DNA of 39,644 nucleotides from Thiohalobacter sp. (GTDB taxonomy: Bacteria; Pseudomonadota; Gammaproteobacteria; Thiohalobacterales; Thiohalobacteraceae), in the NCBI RefSeq assembly GCF_027000115.1, contig NZ_JALTON010000050.1, forward strand, positions 1-39,644. Reading direction: 5' to 3'. The position numbers and the translations under genes were made by a program. Within the stretch, counting starts at the first letter, position 1; every line of letters starts with the position of its first letter. A model generated the notes under the pieces. That model was not told where the DNA came from, did not search any database, and saw only the letters and a list, made by a program, of their open reading frames with translations. Positions 8,379 through 15,578 of the stretch are shown here, in pieces.

Positions 8379-9451
8379 CAGAAATCCCGCCAGCTGCCAG
8401 GCACTTGTGGCGCCTCGATGATGGGCAGGGCGAGCCGCGGCGGCTGGCCGGCGGCCTGCTCGATGTGGGCCAGGCGCACGCCGGGCGAGAGACGGTTCAG
8501 GTTGCCGCCTACCGCCAGGGTACCGAACAGGGTGAAGTGTCCCCAGGGTGGTCCGCCGGGACAGGGGGCCTCGATCACCACCACCCCATGGACCTGCGCC
8601 CCGCCGCCCAGCTGCGGGCAGCCCAGCGCGGCGGGGAACACCAGCACCACCGGCGCGGTCGGGCGGCCCAGGCTGCGCCGCCACTGGCCCGCGGCGAGAT
8701 CGGCGGCGGTCGCCCACCAGTAGCGGCGGGCAGCCGGCGGCAGGCCGCGGGCGACTTCGTCGGCGGCGAGTTGCTGCAGCTCGGCGCGCGATACCGCGAA
8801 CAGGTGGGCCCACAGCCCGCCGCCCGTGAAGGCGCCGCCCTGGATGGCGCCGCCGCGCAGGTTGGCGGCCCCGGGGGCATGGCAGCCCGCGGGCCCGGAG
8901 CTGGCGAGCGCGGTGCCCGGTTGCAGGCTGAACAGGCCCTGCGGCCGGACGTCTGCGCCGCTGTGCGGGCGGCTGAGGCAGCCGTCCACCACCAGCGGCG
9001 GGGCCTGTTCGCCGGCACGTGTCAGTACGCTGGCCGGGCGCAGCCAGGCGCTGACCCGACCATGGATCTCCGGGATGCCGCGGAGCTGGGCGTCGGCCAC
9101 GACCCGCACGAAGCGGGGGTCGGCGGCGTGGCGGGCGAAGGCGACATTGATGCCGAAGCGGTCGCCATCGGGCGCGGGCAGGGCCGGCGCCGCACGCCCC
9201 GGGGCGCCGATCTCCAGCCCGCCGCCCGCCGGCAGCCAGGCGACCGGCCGTTCGATCAGCCAGCGCCGGCCCCAGGCCAGTCCGGCCTCGGCCGCGGCCC
9301 GCGCCGCCTGTTGCTGGGCCAGCAGACGGCTCGCGCGCTGGCTCTCGCCGGTGCCCTGGGCGACATCGAACAGCAGTGCGGTGATGCTGAAAAGGAGCAT
9401 GAGGGCGACCAGCAGGGTGCCGCTGCCGCGCTGCCGGCTGTCAGGGCGCAT
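8378..9451 (-). CDS. PilX-like (GspK-type N-terminus) protein of the second pilin cluster
   Basis: A 357-residue protein whose N-terminus, RQRGSGTLLVALMLLFSITALL, resembles PilX-type minor pilins: a hydrophobic helix after a Gly with no Glu5, then LLAQQQAARAAAEAGLAWGR, which matches the PilX AAEAGL motif. The remaining 300 residues form a large, Gly/Ala/Pro-rich exported domain with Cys pairs (VDGCLSRP, AGCHAPG, LGCPQLG, EAPCPGG). It is about twice the length of the cluster-one PilX. It starts inside the end of the PilW-like gene (11-bp overlap) and overlaps the PilV-like start by 4 bp. It is probably a minor pilin; its substrate or partner is not evident. Confidence 0.7.
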   Translation of the reverse strand: MRPDSRQRGSGTLLVALMLLFSITALLFDVAQGTGESQRASRLLAQQQAARAAAEAGLAWGRRWLIERPVAWLPAGGGLEIGAPGRAAPALPAPDGDRFGINVAFARHAADPRFVRVVADAQLRGIPEIHGRVSAWLRPASVLTRAGEQAPPLVVDGCLSRPHSGADVRPQGLFSLQPGTALASSGPAGCHAPGAANLRGGAIQGGAFTGGGLWAHLFAVSRAELQQLAADEVARGLPPAARRYWWATAADLAAGQWRRSLGRPTAPVVLVFPAALGCPQLGGGAQVHGVVVIEAPCPGGPPWGHFTLFGTLAVGGNLNRLSPGVRLAHIEQAAGQPPRLALPIIEAPQVPGSWRDF

Positions 9452-10148
9452 GGGCCAGGAACCCGTCGTTGCGGGGACGGACGCGACGGCTCAGCCGGAC
9501 CGTCGGCCCGCCGGGCACCCGGCTGGCGGCGGTCAGGTCGATGGTGAGCTGCTTGCGCAGGAGGGCAGGCTGGCCGCTGCGGCAGGGCTGGCCGGGACGG
9601 GCGGGGTCCAGGCACTGGTCGGCGACGCGGAAGCGCAGGGCGGTGACCCGGGTGGCGGTGCTGGTGAGGTCCTGCCACTGGCCGCTGGCGCAGTCGTGGG
9701 TCGCCCCCGCCAGCCGGACCTCGAGGGCGCCACCCTGCAGCCGGAAGCCGAACTGCTCCACGTTCACCCGGTTGCGCCCGGGCCCGCCCTGGCCGCTGCG
9801 GCCCACGCCGAGCAGGCCGTCAGCGTTGCGGTCATAGCTGAACAGGACGCAGGAATCGGCGGCCTCGCCCGGCGCCTGGCCGAGACGCAGGTCGCCCACC
9901 GGGCCGAAGGGGCTGGCCGCGGCCGGCTGTACGGTGGGATCGAAGGCGCGGAAACCGGCGCGGCGCAGGTCGCCGGCCATGAGCGTCAGTGCCGCCCGCG
10001 CCTCGCCGTCGAGCCGGGCCGCGGCCAGCGCCACTTGGCTGGCGTTCAGGTTGAGCTGGTAGAAACGGTACCCGCCGCCAATGACCAGCAGGCCCAGGGT
10101 CAGTCCGATCATGAGTTCGGTTAGGGTGAAGCCCGCTGTCCTCAGCAT
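9441..10148 (-). CDS. PilW-like minor pilin of the second pilin cluster
   Basis: A 235-residue prepilin-like protein: MLRTAG/FTLTELMIGLTLGLLVIGGGYRF with Glu5 and an uninterrupted hydrophobic helix, then RLDGEARAALTLMAGDLRRAGF. The last segment matches the PilW-type 'LxxDLRxAGF' motif. It has four Cys in the soluble part. The ATG at 10148 lies inside the end of the GspH-like gene (7-bp overlap), and the stop overlaps the PilX-like gene, so all four genes are one transcription unit. Confidence 0.78.
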   Translation of the reverse strand: MLRTAGFTLTELMIGLTLGLLVIGGGYRFYQLNLNASQVALAAARLDGEARAALTLMAGDLRRAGFRAFDPTVQPAAASPFGPVGDLRLGQAPGEAADSCVLFSYDRNADGLLGVGRSGQGGPGRNRVNVEQFGFRLQGGALEVRLAGATHDCASGQWQDLTSTATRVTALRFRVADQCLDPARPGQPCRSGQPALLRKQLTIDLTAASRVPGGPTVRLSRRVRPRNDGFLAHAP

Positions 10149-10696
10149 GATGGATAACCGGGCGGCGCCGAATGACCGGCGGGGCGGCAGATACGCAGCC
10201 GTCCAAGCAGGCCGAGACGCAGTTCGAGCCGTTCCCCCCGGCGGTTGTCCAGCGCCAGGGTGCCCGGGCTGGCCAGGCCGCGGACCGGGTCGAAGCGGGC
10301 TCGGCCACCGGGGAATGTGACGCGCTGCAGGGTGATTCCGGGAAAGGCGGCGGCCTCGCGCCGGCGCAGGTGCAGCTGGCCGCCACGGGCCAGCGTGCAG
10401 GCGGCGGCCTGGTGTGGGCTCGCCAGCCGGCAGTCGCAGGGCCGCCGCGCCAGCCCGTAGCACCAGCCGGCGCCGGTGCGGAAGCTCAGGGTCAGCGCCG
10501 GCGCCAGCGGGTCGGTGCGGGCCAGTGCCCGGGCGCCGCGCAGGTCCGCCGCCAGCGTCTCCGCCGCGGCCCTGAGGCGCTGGCGGTCCAGGACCCGGCC
10601 CATGGCCGGCAGGGCCTGGGTGACCAGAATGGCCAGCACCGCCAGCGCCACCAGCAGTTCCACCAGCGTGAATCCCTTCGGGTGTCGATCGTCCAT
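10142..10696 (-). CDS. GspH/FimT-type pseudopilin, first gene of second pilin cluster
   Basis: A 184-residue GspH/FimT-type pseudopilin: MDDRHPKG/FTLVELLVALAVLAILV with Glu5, followed by ALPAMGRVLDRQRLRAAAETLAADLRGARALA, the family's N-terminal amphipathic helix. The soluble domain is Arg-rich and has several Cys. It is the first gene of the second minus-strand pilin set and diverges from a pilE-like gene across 153 bp. AGGGCGGG precedes the ATG. The order gspH-pilW-pilX-pilV differs from the first cluster (fimT-pilV-pilW-pilX), which suggests an independent origin rather than a recent tandem duplication. Confidence 0.8.
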   Translation of the reverse strand: MDDRHPKGFTLVELLVALAVLAILVTQALPAMGRVLDRQRLRAAAETLAADLRGARALARTDPLAPALTLSFRTGAGWCYGLARRPCDCRLASPHQAAACTLARGGQLHLRRREAAAFPGITLQRVTFPGGRARFDPVRGLASPGTLALDNRRGERLELRLGLLGRLRICRPAGHSAPPGYPSC

Positions 10697-10756
10697 GATC
10701 CCGCCCTGAATTCGATTTTGTTGTCCCAGCAGGTGATGGTAACGGGCCCGACGGCG

Positions 10757-10785
10757 TATACTGCCGTCCTGCGCCGCAGGACGGC
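10757..10785 (+). promoter_or_regulatory. -10-like box TATACT abutting a 10-3-10 perfect palindrome
   Basis: TATACT at 10757-10762 is followed at once by GCCGTCCTGC (10763-10772), a 3-nt spacer, and the exact complement GCAGGACGGC (10776-10785). If TATACT is the -10 of the pilE-like gene, transcription would begin near 10769, inside the palindrome, which fits an operator better than an RNA hairpin. The -35 region is weak. GTATAC is self-complementary, so the divergent gspH-like gene could share this site. No T-run follows, so a terminator is unlikely. Confidence 0.4.
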
Positions 10786-10849
10786 GTCAGAAAATGCCGA
10801 CATTCGATCGTGTGGACGGGAATGCCGGCCGGGTCAGGGAGGGCTCGGA

Positions 10850-11254
10850 ATGCAAGGAAGGCGCGGCTTTACGCTGGTGGAGCTGGTGGTGGTGCTGGTC
10901 ATCATTGCGGTGCTGGCGACGCTGGCACTGCCGGCCTGGACCGGGTATCTGGCCAAGGCACGGCGCATGGATGCCACCGGTGCCCTGCAGCAGCTTCGTC
11001 TGCAGCAGGAGGCCTGGCGCGGTTCCGACGCCGATTACGCCACGCTGGCCGAGCTCGGCTGGTCGCAGCCGGTGACGCCCGACGGCCACTATGTCCTGCG
11101 GCTGGTGGTGCGCACGGCGGCAAGCTTCCGCATCCTGGCCGTGCCCACGCCCGGCGGTGCCCAGCAGGGTGATGCCTGCGGGACCTTCGCCATCGATCAG
11201 GACGGGCCGGTGATGGTGGCGCCCTTTGCGGGAGCGGATTGCTGGCAGCGGTGA
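10850..11254 (+). CDS. PilE-like type IV pilin, divergent from second pilin cluster
   Basis: A 134-residue pilin-like protein: MQGRRG/FTLVELVVVLVIIAVLA with Glu5 and a canonical hydrophobic helix, then WTGYLAKARRMDATGALQQLRLQQEAWR, matching PilE/PilA-type alpha-1. Two C-terminal cysteines (GDACGTFAIDQ and GADCWQR) give the PilE disulfide loop. The ATG at 10850 follows GGGAGGGCT; the open frame upstream has no pilin features. It is divergent from the four minor-pilin genes and would supply the PilE-type subunit of that second set. A short GTGAGGA direct repeat follows the stop. Confidence 0.85.
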   Translation: MQGRRGFTLVELVVVLVIIAVLATLALPAWTGYLAKARRMDATGALQQLRLQQEAWRGSDADYATLAELGWSQPVTPDGHYVLRLVVRTAASFRILAVPTPGGAQQGDACGTFAIDQDGPVMVAPFAGADCWQR

Positions 11255-11374
11255 GGAGTGAGGAGTGAGGAGAAGACTGCATCTGCCACGCCCCCTTTTT
11301 GCCTTGAACCCCAGCTTTAAACCTCATCCAGGCCTTGGCAGTACCCCGGTTCACCATCCGTAAACGGGATATCC

Positions 11375-12496
11375 ATGACGATCAGCGCTTCCCCCGACTG
11401 CCTCATCGTCGGCGCCGGCATCATCGGCATGCTGTGCGCGCGCGAGCTGCGCCGTGCCGGGCTGTCGGTGACCCTGCTGGAGCGCGGCGAGGCCGGCGCC
11501 GAGTCTTCCTGGGCCGGCGGCGGCATCCTGTCACCCCTTTATCCCTGGCGCTATCCCGATGCGGTAAACCGTCTCGCGCGCTGGAGCCAGCAGGTGTATC
11601 CGCAGCTGGCCCAGGCCCTGCGCGAGGAGAGCGGGGTCGACCCGGAATACGAGCCCAGCGGCCTGCTGGTGCTGGACACCGACGAGACCGAGGCCGCGCT
11701 GGACTGGTCGCGCCGGTTCGAGACCCCGCTGGCCCCGGTGACGGATCCGGAGCTGCATGCACTGGAGCCGGGGCTGGCGCCCGACTTTGCCTCGGGGCTG
11801 TCGATGCCCACCATCGGCCAGCTGCGCAACCCGCGGCTGGCCCGCGCGCTGCGCGAGGCGGTGGTGCGAGCGGGCGTGGTGCTGGAACCCCGGTGCGAGG
11901 TGACCGGCTTCCTGGTCGACGGCGATCGCGTGACCGGCGTGCAGACGGTCGCGGGGCCAAGGCCGGCGGGTTGTGTGCTGGTGGCCAGCGGTGCCTGGAG
12001 CGGTGACCTGCTGGCCGCGACCGGGCTGGCGCTGCCGGTGCAGCCGGTGCGCGGGCAGATGATCCTGTTCCGCGGCGAGCCCGGCCGGGTGCGCCATATC
12101 GTGCTGGACCAGGGGCGCTACCTCATTCCCCGCCGCGACGGCCGGGTGCTGATGGGCAGCACCCTTGAGTACGCCGGTTTCGACAAGTCCACCACCGAGG
12201 TGGCGCGTGCCGAGCTGGCCGAGGCGGCCTTCCGGCTGGTTCCGGCGCTGCGCGAACTGCCCATCGAGCACCAATGGGCCGGGCTGCGGCCAGGCTCGCC
12301 CGAAGGCATTCCGGCCATCGGGTGCCATCCCCGGCTCGAGGGTCTGTTCATCAACGCCGGTCATTTCCGCAACGGTGTGGTGCTGGGCGCGGCCTCTGCC
12401 CGGCTGCTGGCCGATCTGCTGCTGGGGCGGCCGCCGATCGCCGATCCCGCCCCCTATTCCCTGGAAAGCGTGGGTAAAATCGCCGATCGCGCATAG
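11375..12496 (+). CDS. thiO: Glycine oxidase ThiO (FAD-dependent)
   Basis: A 373-residue FAD-dependent oxidase of the DAO/ThiO family. It has an N-terminal dinucleotide-binding motif (CLIVGAGIIGMLCARELRRAG), then LLERGEAGAESSWAGGGILSP, and the C-terminal GLRPGSPEGIPAIG plus NAGHFRNGVVLGAASARLLA, typical of ThiO. ThiO oxidises glycine to iminoglycine (dehydroglycine) for thiazole synthesis in thiamine biosynthesis of many aerobic bacteria. No other thi genes are in the window. A ThiO-like oxidase also sits beside the fimT-pilE cluster in Pseudomonas, so the location looks conserved. The 120 bp upstream hold only a short GTGAGGA microrepeat and no clear promoter. Confidence 0.9.
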   Translation: MTISASPDCLIVGAGIIGMLCARELRRAGLSVTLLERGEAGAESSWAGGGILSPLYPWRYPDAVNRLARWSQQVYPQLAQALREESGVDPEYEPSGLLVLDTDETEAALDWSRRFETPLAPVTDPELHALEPGLAPDFASGLSMPTIGQLRNPRLARALREAVVRAGVVLEPRCEVTGFLVDGDRVTGVQTVAGPRPAGCVLVASGAWSGDLLAATGLALPVQPVRGQMILFRGEPGRVRHIVLDQGRYLIPRRDGRVLMGSTLEYAGFDKSTTEVARAELAEAAFRLVPALRELPIEHQWAGLRPGSPEGIPAIGCHPRLEGLFINAGHFRNGVVLGAASARLLADLLLGRPPIADPAPYSLESVGKIADRA

Positions 12497-12523
12497 ACAA
12501 TCCCGTGCCGGCGGTTCTATACT
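12494..12523 (+). promoter_or_regulatory. Sigma-70-type promoter of the Fur-family gene
   Basis: TAGACA (12494-12499) and TATACT (12518-12523) are separated by 18 bp. The -35 overlaps the thiO stop codon. The expected start of transcription, about 12530, coincides with the first codon of the next gene at 12531, suggesting a leaderless mRNA. Confidence 0.6.
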
Positions 12524-12530
12524 CCGATTC

Positions 12531-12962
12531 ATGGAAAACCGTCCGGACATTTCCATGCCGCCCAGCGAGGACGAGCTGCTCGCTCACCTGATGGCGCATG
12601 ACATCCAGCCGACCCGCCAGCGCCGCGAGATCGCGCGGGTGCTGTTCGCGCGTCCCCAGCACCTGTCCGCCGACGACGTGCTGCGGCTGGTGAATGCCGA
12701 CGGACCCCGCGCCTCCAAGGCCACGGTCTACAACACCCTGGGGTTGTTCGCCCGCAAGGGCCTGATCCGCGAAGTCATCGTCGACCCGACCCGGGTGTTC
12801 TACGACCCCAACACCCGCGAACACCACCATTTCTACAACGTCGATACCGGGCGCCTGGAGGACATCGATGCCGATGCCTGTGCCGTGCAGGGTCTGCCGC
12901 AGCCGCCCGAAGGCACGGTGGCCGAAGGCGTCGACATCATCATCCGGGTGCGCAACGCCTGA
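12531..12962 (+). CDS. Fur-family transcriptional regulator, cysteine-poor
   Basis: A 143-residue Fur-superfamily protein. The winged-helix part includes IQPTRQRREIARVLF, HLSADDVLRLV and the recognition-helix region SKATVYNTLGLFARKGLI (about 62-79). The dimer/metal part contains TREHHHFYNVDTGRLEDID (about 95-113), with the His cluster used for regulatory metal. The CxxC structural-zinc motifs of PerR and many Fur/Zur proteins are absent: only one Cys (117) is present. This resembles the Irr-like/Fur-like branch, which may sense iron, haem or peroxide; the inducer cannot be read from the sequence. The ATG at 12531 sits on the predicted transcription start; the ATG at 12555 is an alternative. 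A mobile repeat begins at the base right after the TGA. Confidence 0.9.
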   Translation: MENRPDISMPPSEDELLAHLMAHDIQPTRQRREIARVLFARPQHLSADDVLRLVNADGPRASKATVYNTLGLFARKGLIREVIVDPTRVFYDPNTREHHHFYNVDTGRLEDIDADACAVQGLPQPPEGTVAEGVDIIIRVRNA

Positions 12963-13216
12963 CCCGCATATTGCACCAGGGGCTGTGGATGATGGCGGAT
13001 TTGCAGCCGGGCTCGGGGCGGGCTGGTGCTCAAGCCGTAGCCGTCGCTACGGCTTGAGTGAAGCGCCCCCGAGGCCGAGCGAAAATCCGCCAGGGCCGCA
13101 GCAGGAAGCGGGCGGGCACACATCGTACTCCGGGCCAAGTGCAAAAAACCCGGTTCATTGCTCGCCAGGACAACAAGTTGCCTGCCGCCCGCGTCCGCCC
13201 TGGTGCAATATGCGGG
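12963..13216. repeat. 254-bp palindromic element with 19-bp terminal inverted repeats, copy 1
   Basis: The ends are CCCGCATATTGCACCAGGG (12963-12981) and its perfect inverse (13198-13216). Inside, a roughly 100-nt hairpin spans 12993-13092: an outer stem TGGCGGATTT/AAATCCGCCA and an inner stem CTCAAGCCGTAGC (13029-13041), loop CGTC, GCTACGGCTTGAG (13046-13058). A second, diverged copy lies at 28540-28796 and one isolated end at 24476. It begins at the base after the Fur-family stop codon. No transposase is present, so it looks like a MITE-type or REP-like non-autonomous element. It fills the gap up to the tRNA promoter. Confidence 0.88.
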
Positions 13217-13227
13217 CTACCCCTCTG

Positions 13228-13257
13228 TTGCCCGGCTCCGAGCCTATCTTCTATACT
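13228..13257 (+). promoter_or_regulatory. tRNA-Thr promoter
   Basis: TTGCCC (13228-13233), 18-bp spacer, TATACT (13252-13257), followed by a GC-rich discriminator (TCGCGC) of the kind found at stringently controlled stable-RNA promoters. The predicted start near 13264 is 5 nt before the mature tRNA. Confidence 0.65.
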
Positions 13258-13268
13258 TCGCGCTCTTT

Positions 13269-13344
<76 letters not shown>

Positions 13345-13348
13345 GCCG

Positions 13349-13377
13349 AAAACGGCCCGCGTCCGCGGGTCGTTTTG
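13349..13377. terminator. Bidirectional rho-independent terminator
   Basis: AAAACGGCCCGC (13349-13360), GTCC loop, GCGGGTCGTTTT (13365-13376): a stem of 12 pairs with one G-T wobble, with an A-run on the left and a T-run on the right. It can end the tRNA transcript on plus and the GGDEF gene on minus. Confidence 0.85.
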
Positions 13378-13386
13378 CATTCGGGC

Positions 13387-14553
13387 CTACGCGGGCAGGT
13401 CGGCGAAGCTGCTGGCGCGGTCGCGGCCGCTGGCCTTGCTGAAGTAGAGTGCCTGGTCGGCGCGGCGCAGCAGGCTTTCCAGCAGGTCGGTGCGCTGTAC
13501 TCCGGTTTCGTCACTCAGACTGGCGATGCCGGCGGAGGCGGTGACCCGAAGGGGATCGGGCTCGCTGCTGAAGGCGATGGCGCGCAGCGAACGCAGCACA
13601 CGCTCGGCCAGCCGCCTCGCGCCATCGCGATCGGTCCCCGGGAGGGCGAGCACGAATTCCTCGCCGCCGAAACGGGCGATGATGTCGCCTTCGCGGGTCT
13701 GGCCCTTGATGAGGGCGGCGGTGACCTGCAGCACCTTGTCGCCCATGGTATGGCCGTGGCGGTCGTTGATCTGCTTGAAGCGGTCCAGGTCCAGCATCAG
13801 TACGGTGAAATCCAGGCCGTGGCGTACGGCGTTGGCGAGCGCGGCCTGGGCCTCGGGGAAAAAGAAGCGGCGGTTGTGGATGCCCGTGAGCTCGTCGATG
13901 ATCGACAGCTCGCGGTAGCGCCGCTGCAGATCGTGGGCCTCGTCCAGGGCCTGCTGCAGCTCGCGGGTGCGTCGGGCCAGCTCCTGCTCCATGCGGTGGC
14001 GGTGGCGCCAGGCGGTGAGCAGGCGGGCGAGGAAATTGGCGAAGACCTGCAGCAGGTGTTCGTGGTGGTCGGCGAAGCGGTCCGCCAGGTTGTGCGAGAC
14101 ATTGATCACCCCCAGCAGCCGTTCCCCGTCGCGCATCGGTACCGAGACCAGCGAGCCGATCTCGGCGCGCTGTTCCGGATGCAGGAAGCGGACCTCGCGG
14201 CGGGTGTCGCGGCAGTGCTGCAGGTTGCCGGTCTCGGCGGCCATGCCCATGATGCCCTGGCCGATGCGGAAGCGGTGGGCTTGGCCAGGCGGTTCGTGCC
14301 GGCCGTCGAGCAGGGCGCCCAGGTCGGTGCCCTGGCGGCAGACCAGTTCGTCATCCTCGATCAGGAACACCGAGCAGCGCTCGAATTCCCCCGTGTCCAT
14401 CAGTACCCGCAGCGCGCCTTCGAGCAGGGCGTCCTCGCTGTCGCCCTGCAGGTCGAAATCCGACAGTGCGCGCAGGGCCGACAGGTCACCCACCAGCCGG
14501 ATGAAGCGCTGGTTGAGCTCGGCATAGGCACGACTGAAGCGTTCGCTGTCCAT
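13387..14553 (-). CDS. GAF-GGDEF diguanylate cyclase
   Basis: A 388-residue protein. A GAF-like sensor domain spans about residues 20-190 (FRIGQGIMGMAAETGNLQHC, SLVSVPMRDGERLLGVINVS), then a coiled-coil linker (ELARRTRELQQALDEAHDLQ), then a GGDEF domain. The active site is GGEEF (about 294-298), with DLDRFKQINDRHGHTMGD for substrate binding. An RxxD inhibitory-site motif (REGD) lies five residues before GGEEF, so the enzyme should make c-di-GMP and be product-inhibited. Start at 14553 because the preceding HDOD gene ends 4 bp upstream; the open frame beyond that lies under the HDOD gene. The signal sensed by GAF is unknown. Confidence 0.9.
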   Translation of the reverse strand: MDSERFSRAYAELNQRFIRLVGDLSALRALSDFDLQGDSEDALLEGALRVLMDTGEFERCSVFLIEDDELVCRQGTDLGALLDGRHEPPGQAHRFRIGQGIMGMAAETGNLQHCRDTRREVRFLHPEQRAEIGSLVSVPMRDGERLLGVINVSHNLADRFADHHEHLLQVFANFLARLLTAWRHRHRMEQELARRTRELQQALDEAHDLQRRYRELSIIDELTGIHNRRFFFPEAQAALANAVRHGLDFTVLMLDLDRFKQINDRHGHTMGDKVLQVTAALIKGQTREGDIIARFGGEEFVLALPGTDRDGARRLAERVLRSLRAIAFSSEPDPLRVTASAGIASLSDETGVQRTDLLESLLRRADQALYFSKASGRDRASSFADLPA

Positions 14554-14557
14554 GGTG

Positions 14558-15439
14558 TCAGCAGTCTCCGTTACGGGTGAGCAGGGCGGCGAGGGCGCGG
14601 ATGTCGGCATCGGCCGCCCGCCGCGCCTCGAATGCCTCGCGCAACCGGTCGACAGGCACCCCCCCCGCGACCGGGCCCGAGTCGGGCAGGCCGGCGGGCT
14701 CGTGTTCGGGGTCGGCATGGAGCGCTGCGCACAGGTCGCGGCACAGGGCCACCAACTGCACCAGCGCGGCGTGTGTGGGCGCCAGCCGGGGCTGGCCGCA
14801 GAACTCGATCACGCTGCCCACGCAGCCCGGCAGGTTCCACAGGGTGGCGATCACGCGGCCGGCCTCGGTCTCGTTGACGGCCAGCGCCTCGGACTCGAGC
14901 TCGGCCAGCGGTCGGTCGGGTTCACGCTGCCACTGGCGCAGGATGTCGCCCATGCGTCCGGGGAAGGCATGCACCAGCACCAGCCGCCCCAGGTTGTGCA
15001 GCAGCCCGGCCAGGAACAGGCAGTCCCGCTCGGCCTCGTCCAGCGGGCTGTGCGGCGCGAGCGCTGCCGCCAGGGTGGCGGTCTGGAAAGCCTGGTACCA
15101 GTAGCCCTCGACGTCGAAGTCGGGGCAGGCGCTGGCGTCGAAGGGGCGGCTGAGGGCAATGCCGATGGCCAGGCCGCGCACCATGTTCAGGCCCAGCACG
15201 CGCACGATGGCCTGGCGTACGCTGGTGACCTCGCGGCTGCGGGCGAAGTAGGCCGAGTTGGCGATGCCGACGATGCGTGCGGCCAGCCCCGGGTCCTGTT
15301 CGATGAGCGCGGCCAGCCGGTCGATGTCGGCCTCGTCGTCAGCCAGTTCCTTGAGCAGGCGGCAGGCCACGCCGGGCAGCGGCGGCAGGTGGAGGATTTC
15401 CTGCAGGCGGGCAAGGGGTGAGGTGTCCCGGTGTGTCAT
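14558..15439 (-). CDS. HDOD-domain signalling protein
   Basis: A 293-residue protein with an HDOD domain (residues about 12-210): LPPLPGVACRLLKELADDEA, LIEQDPGLAARIVGIANSAYF, LFLAGLLHNLGRLVL. HDOD proteins are HD-like domains without hydrolase activity that act in signalling and regulation. Its stop is 4 bp from the start of the GAF-GGDEF gene, so the two are co-transcribed, and the HDOD protein may modulate c-di-GMP synthesis (inference). ATG at 15439; the open frame upstream has no family features. The 139 bp to nadC hold nothing else I can support. Confidence 0.88.
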   Translation of the reverse strand: MTHRDTSPLARLQEILHLPPLPGVACRLLKELADDEADIDRLAALIEQDPGLAARIVGIANSAYFARSREVTSVRQAIVRVLGLNMVRGLAIGIALSRPFDASACPDFDVEGYWYQAFQTATLAAALAPHSPLDEAERDCLFLAGLLHNLGRLVLVHAFPGRMGDILRQWQREPDRPLAELESEALAVNETEAGRVIATLWNLPGCVGSVIEFCGQPRLAPTHAALVQLVALCRDLCAALHADPEHEPAGLPDSGPVAGGVPVDRLREAFEARRAADADIRALAALLTRNGDC

Positions 15440-15578
15440 TGTTGTTATGTCAGACCTCTGACTGGGGCAGTGTCCGGGAGGCGAGATGCCCTGTTGCTCC
15501 CTGCATCGGTCGCTTGCCCGTGCAACTTGAGTCTGCATCATCCGGGATCCAGACGTCCATGCGGCCTGCCGTGATGCT

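Noticed and set aside
10763-10785. Rho-independent terminator
   Set aside because: Strong stem, but no T-run on either strand and a -10-like box on its edge; more likely an operator.
11251-11272. GTGAGGA triple direct repeat after the pilE-like gene
   Set aside because: A 7-bp microrepeat of three units with no structure or partner elsewhere; probably slippage.
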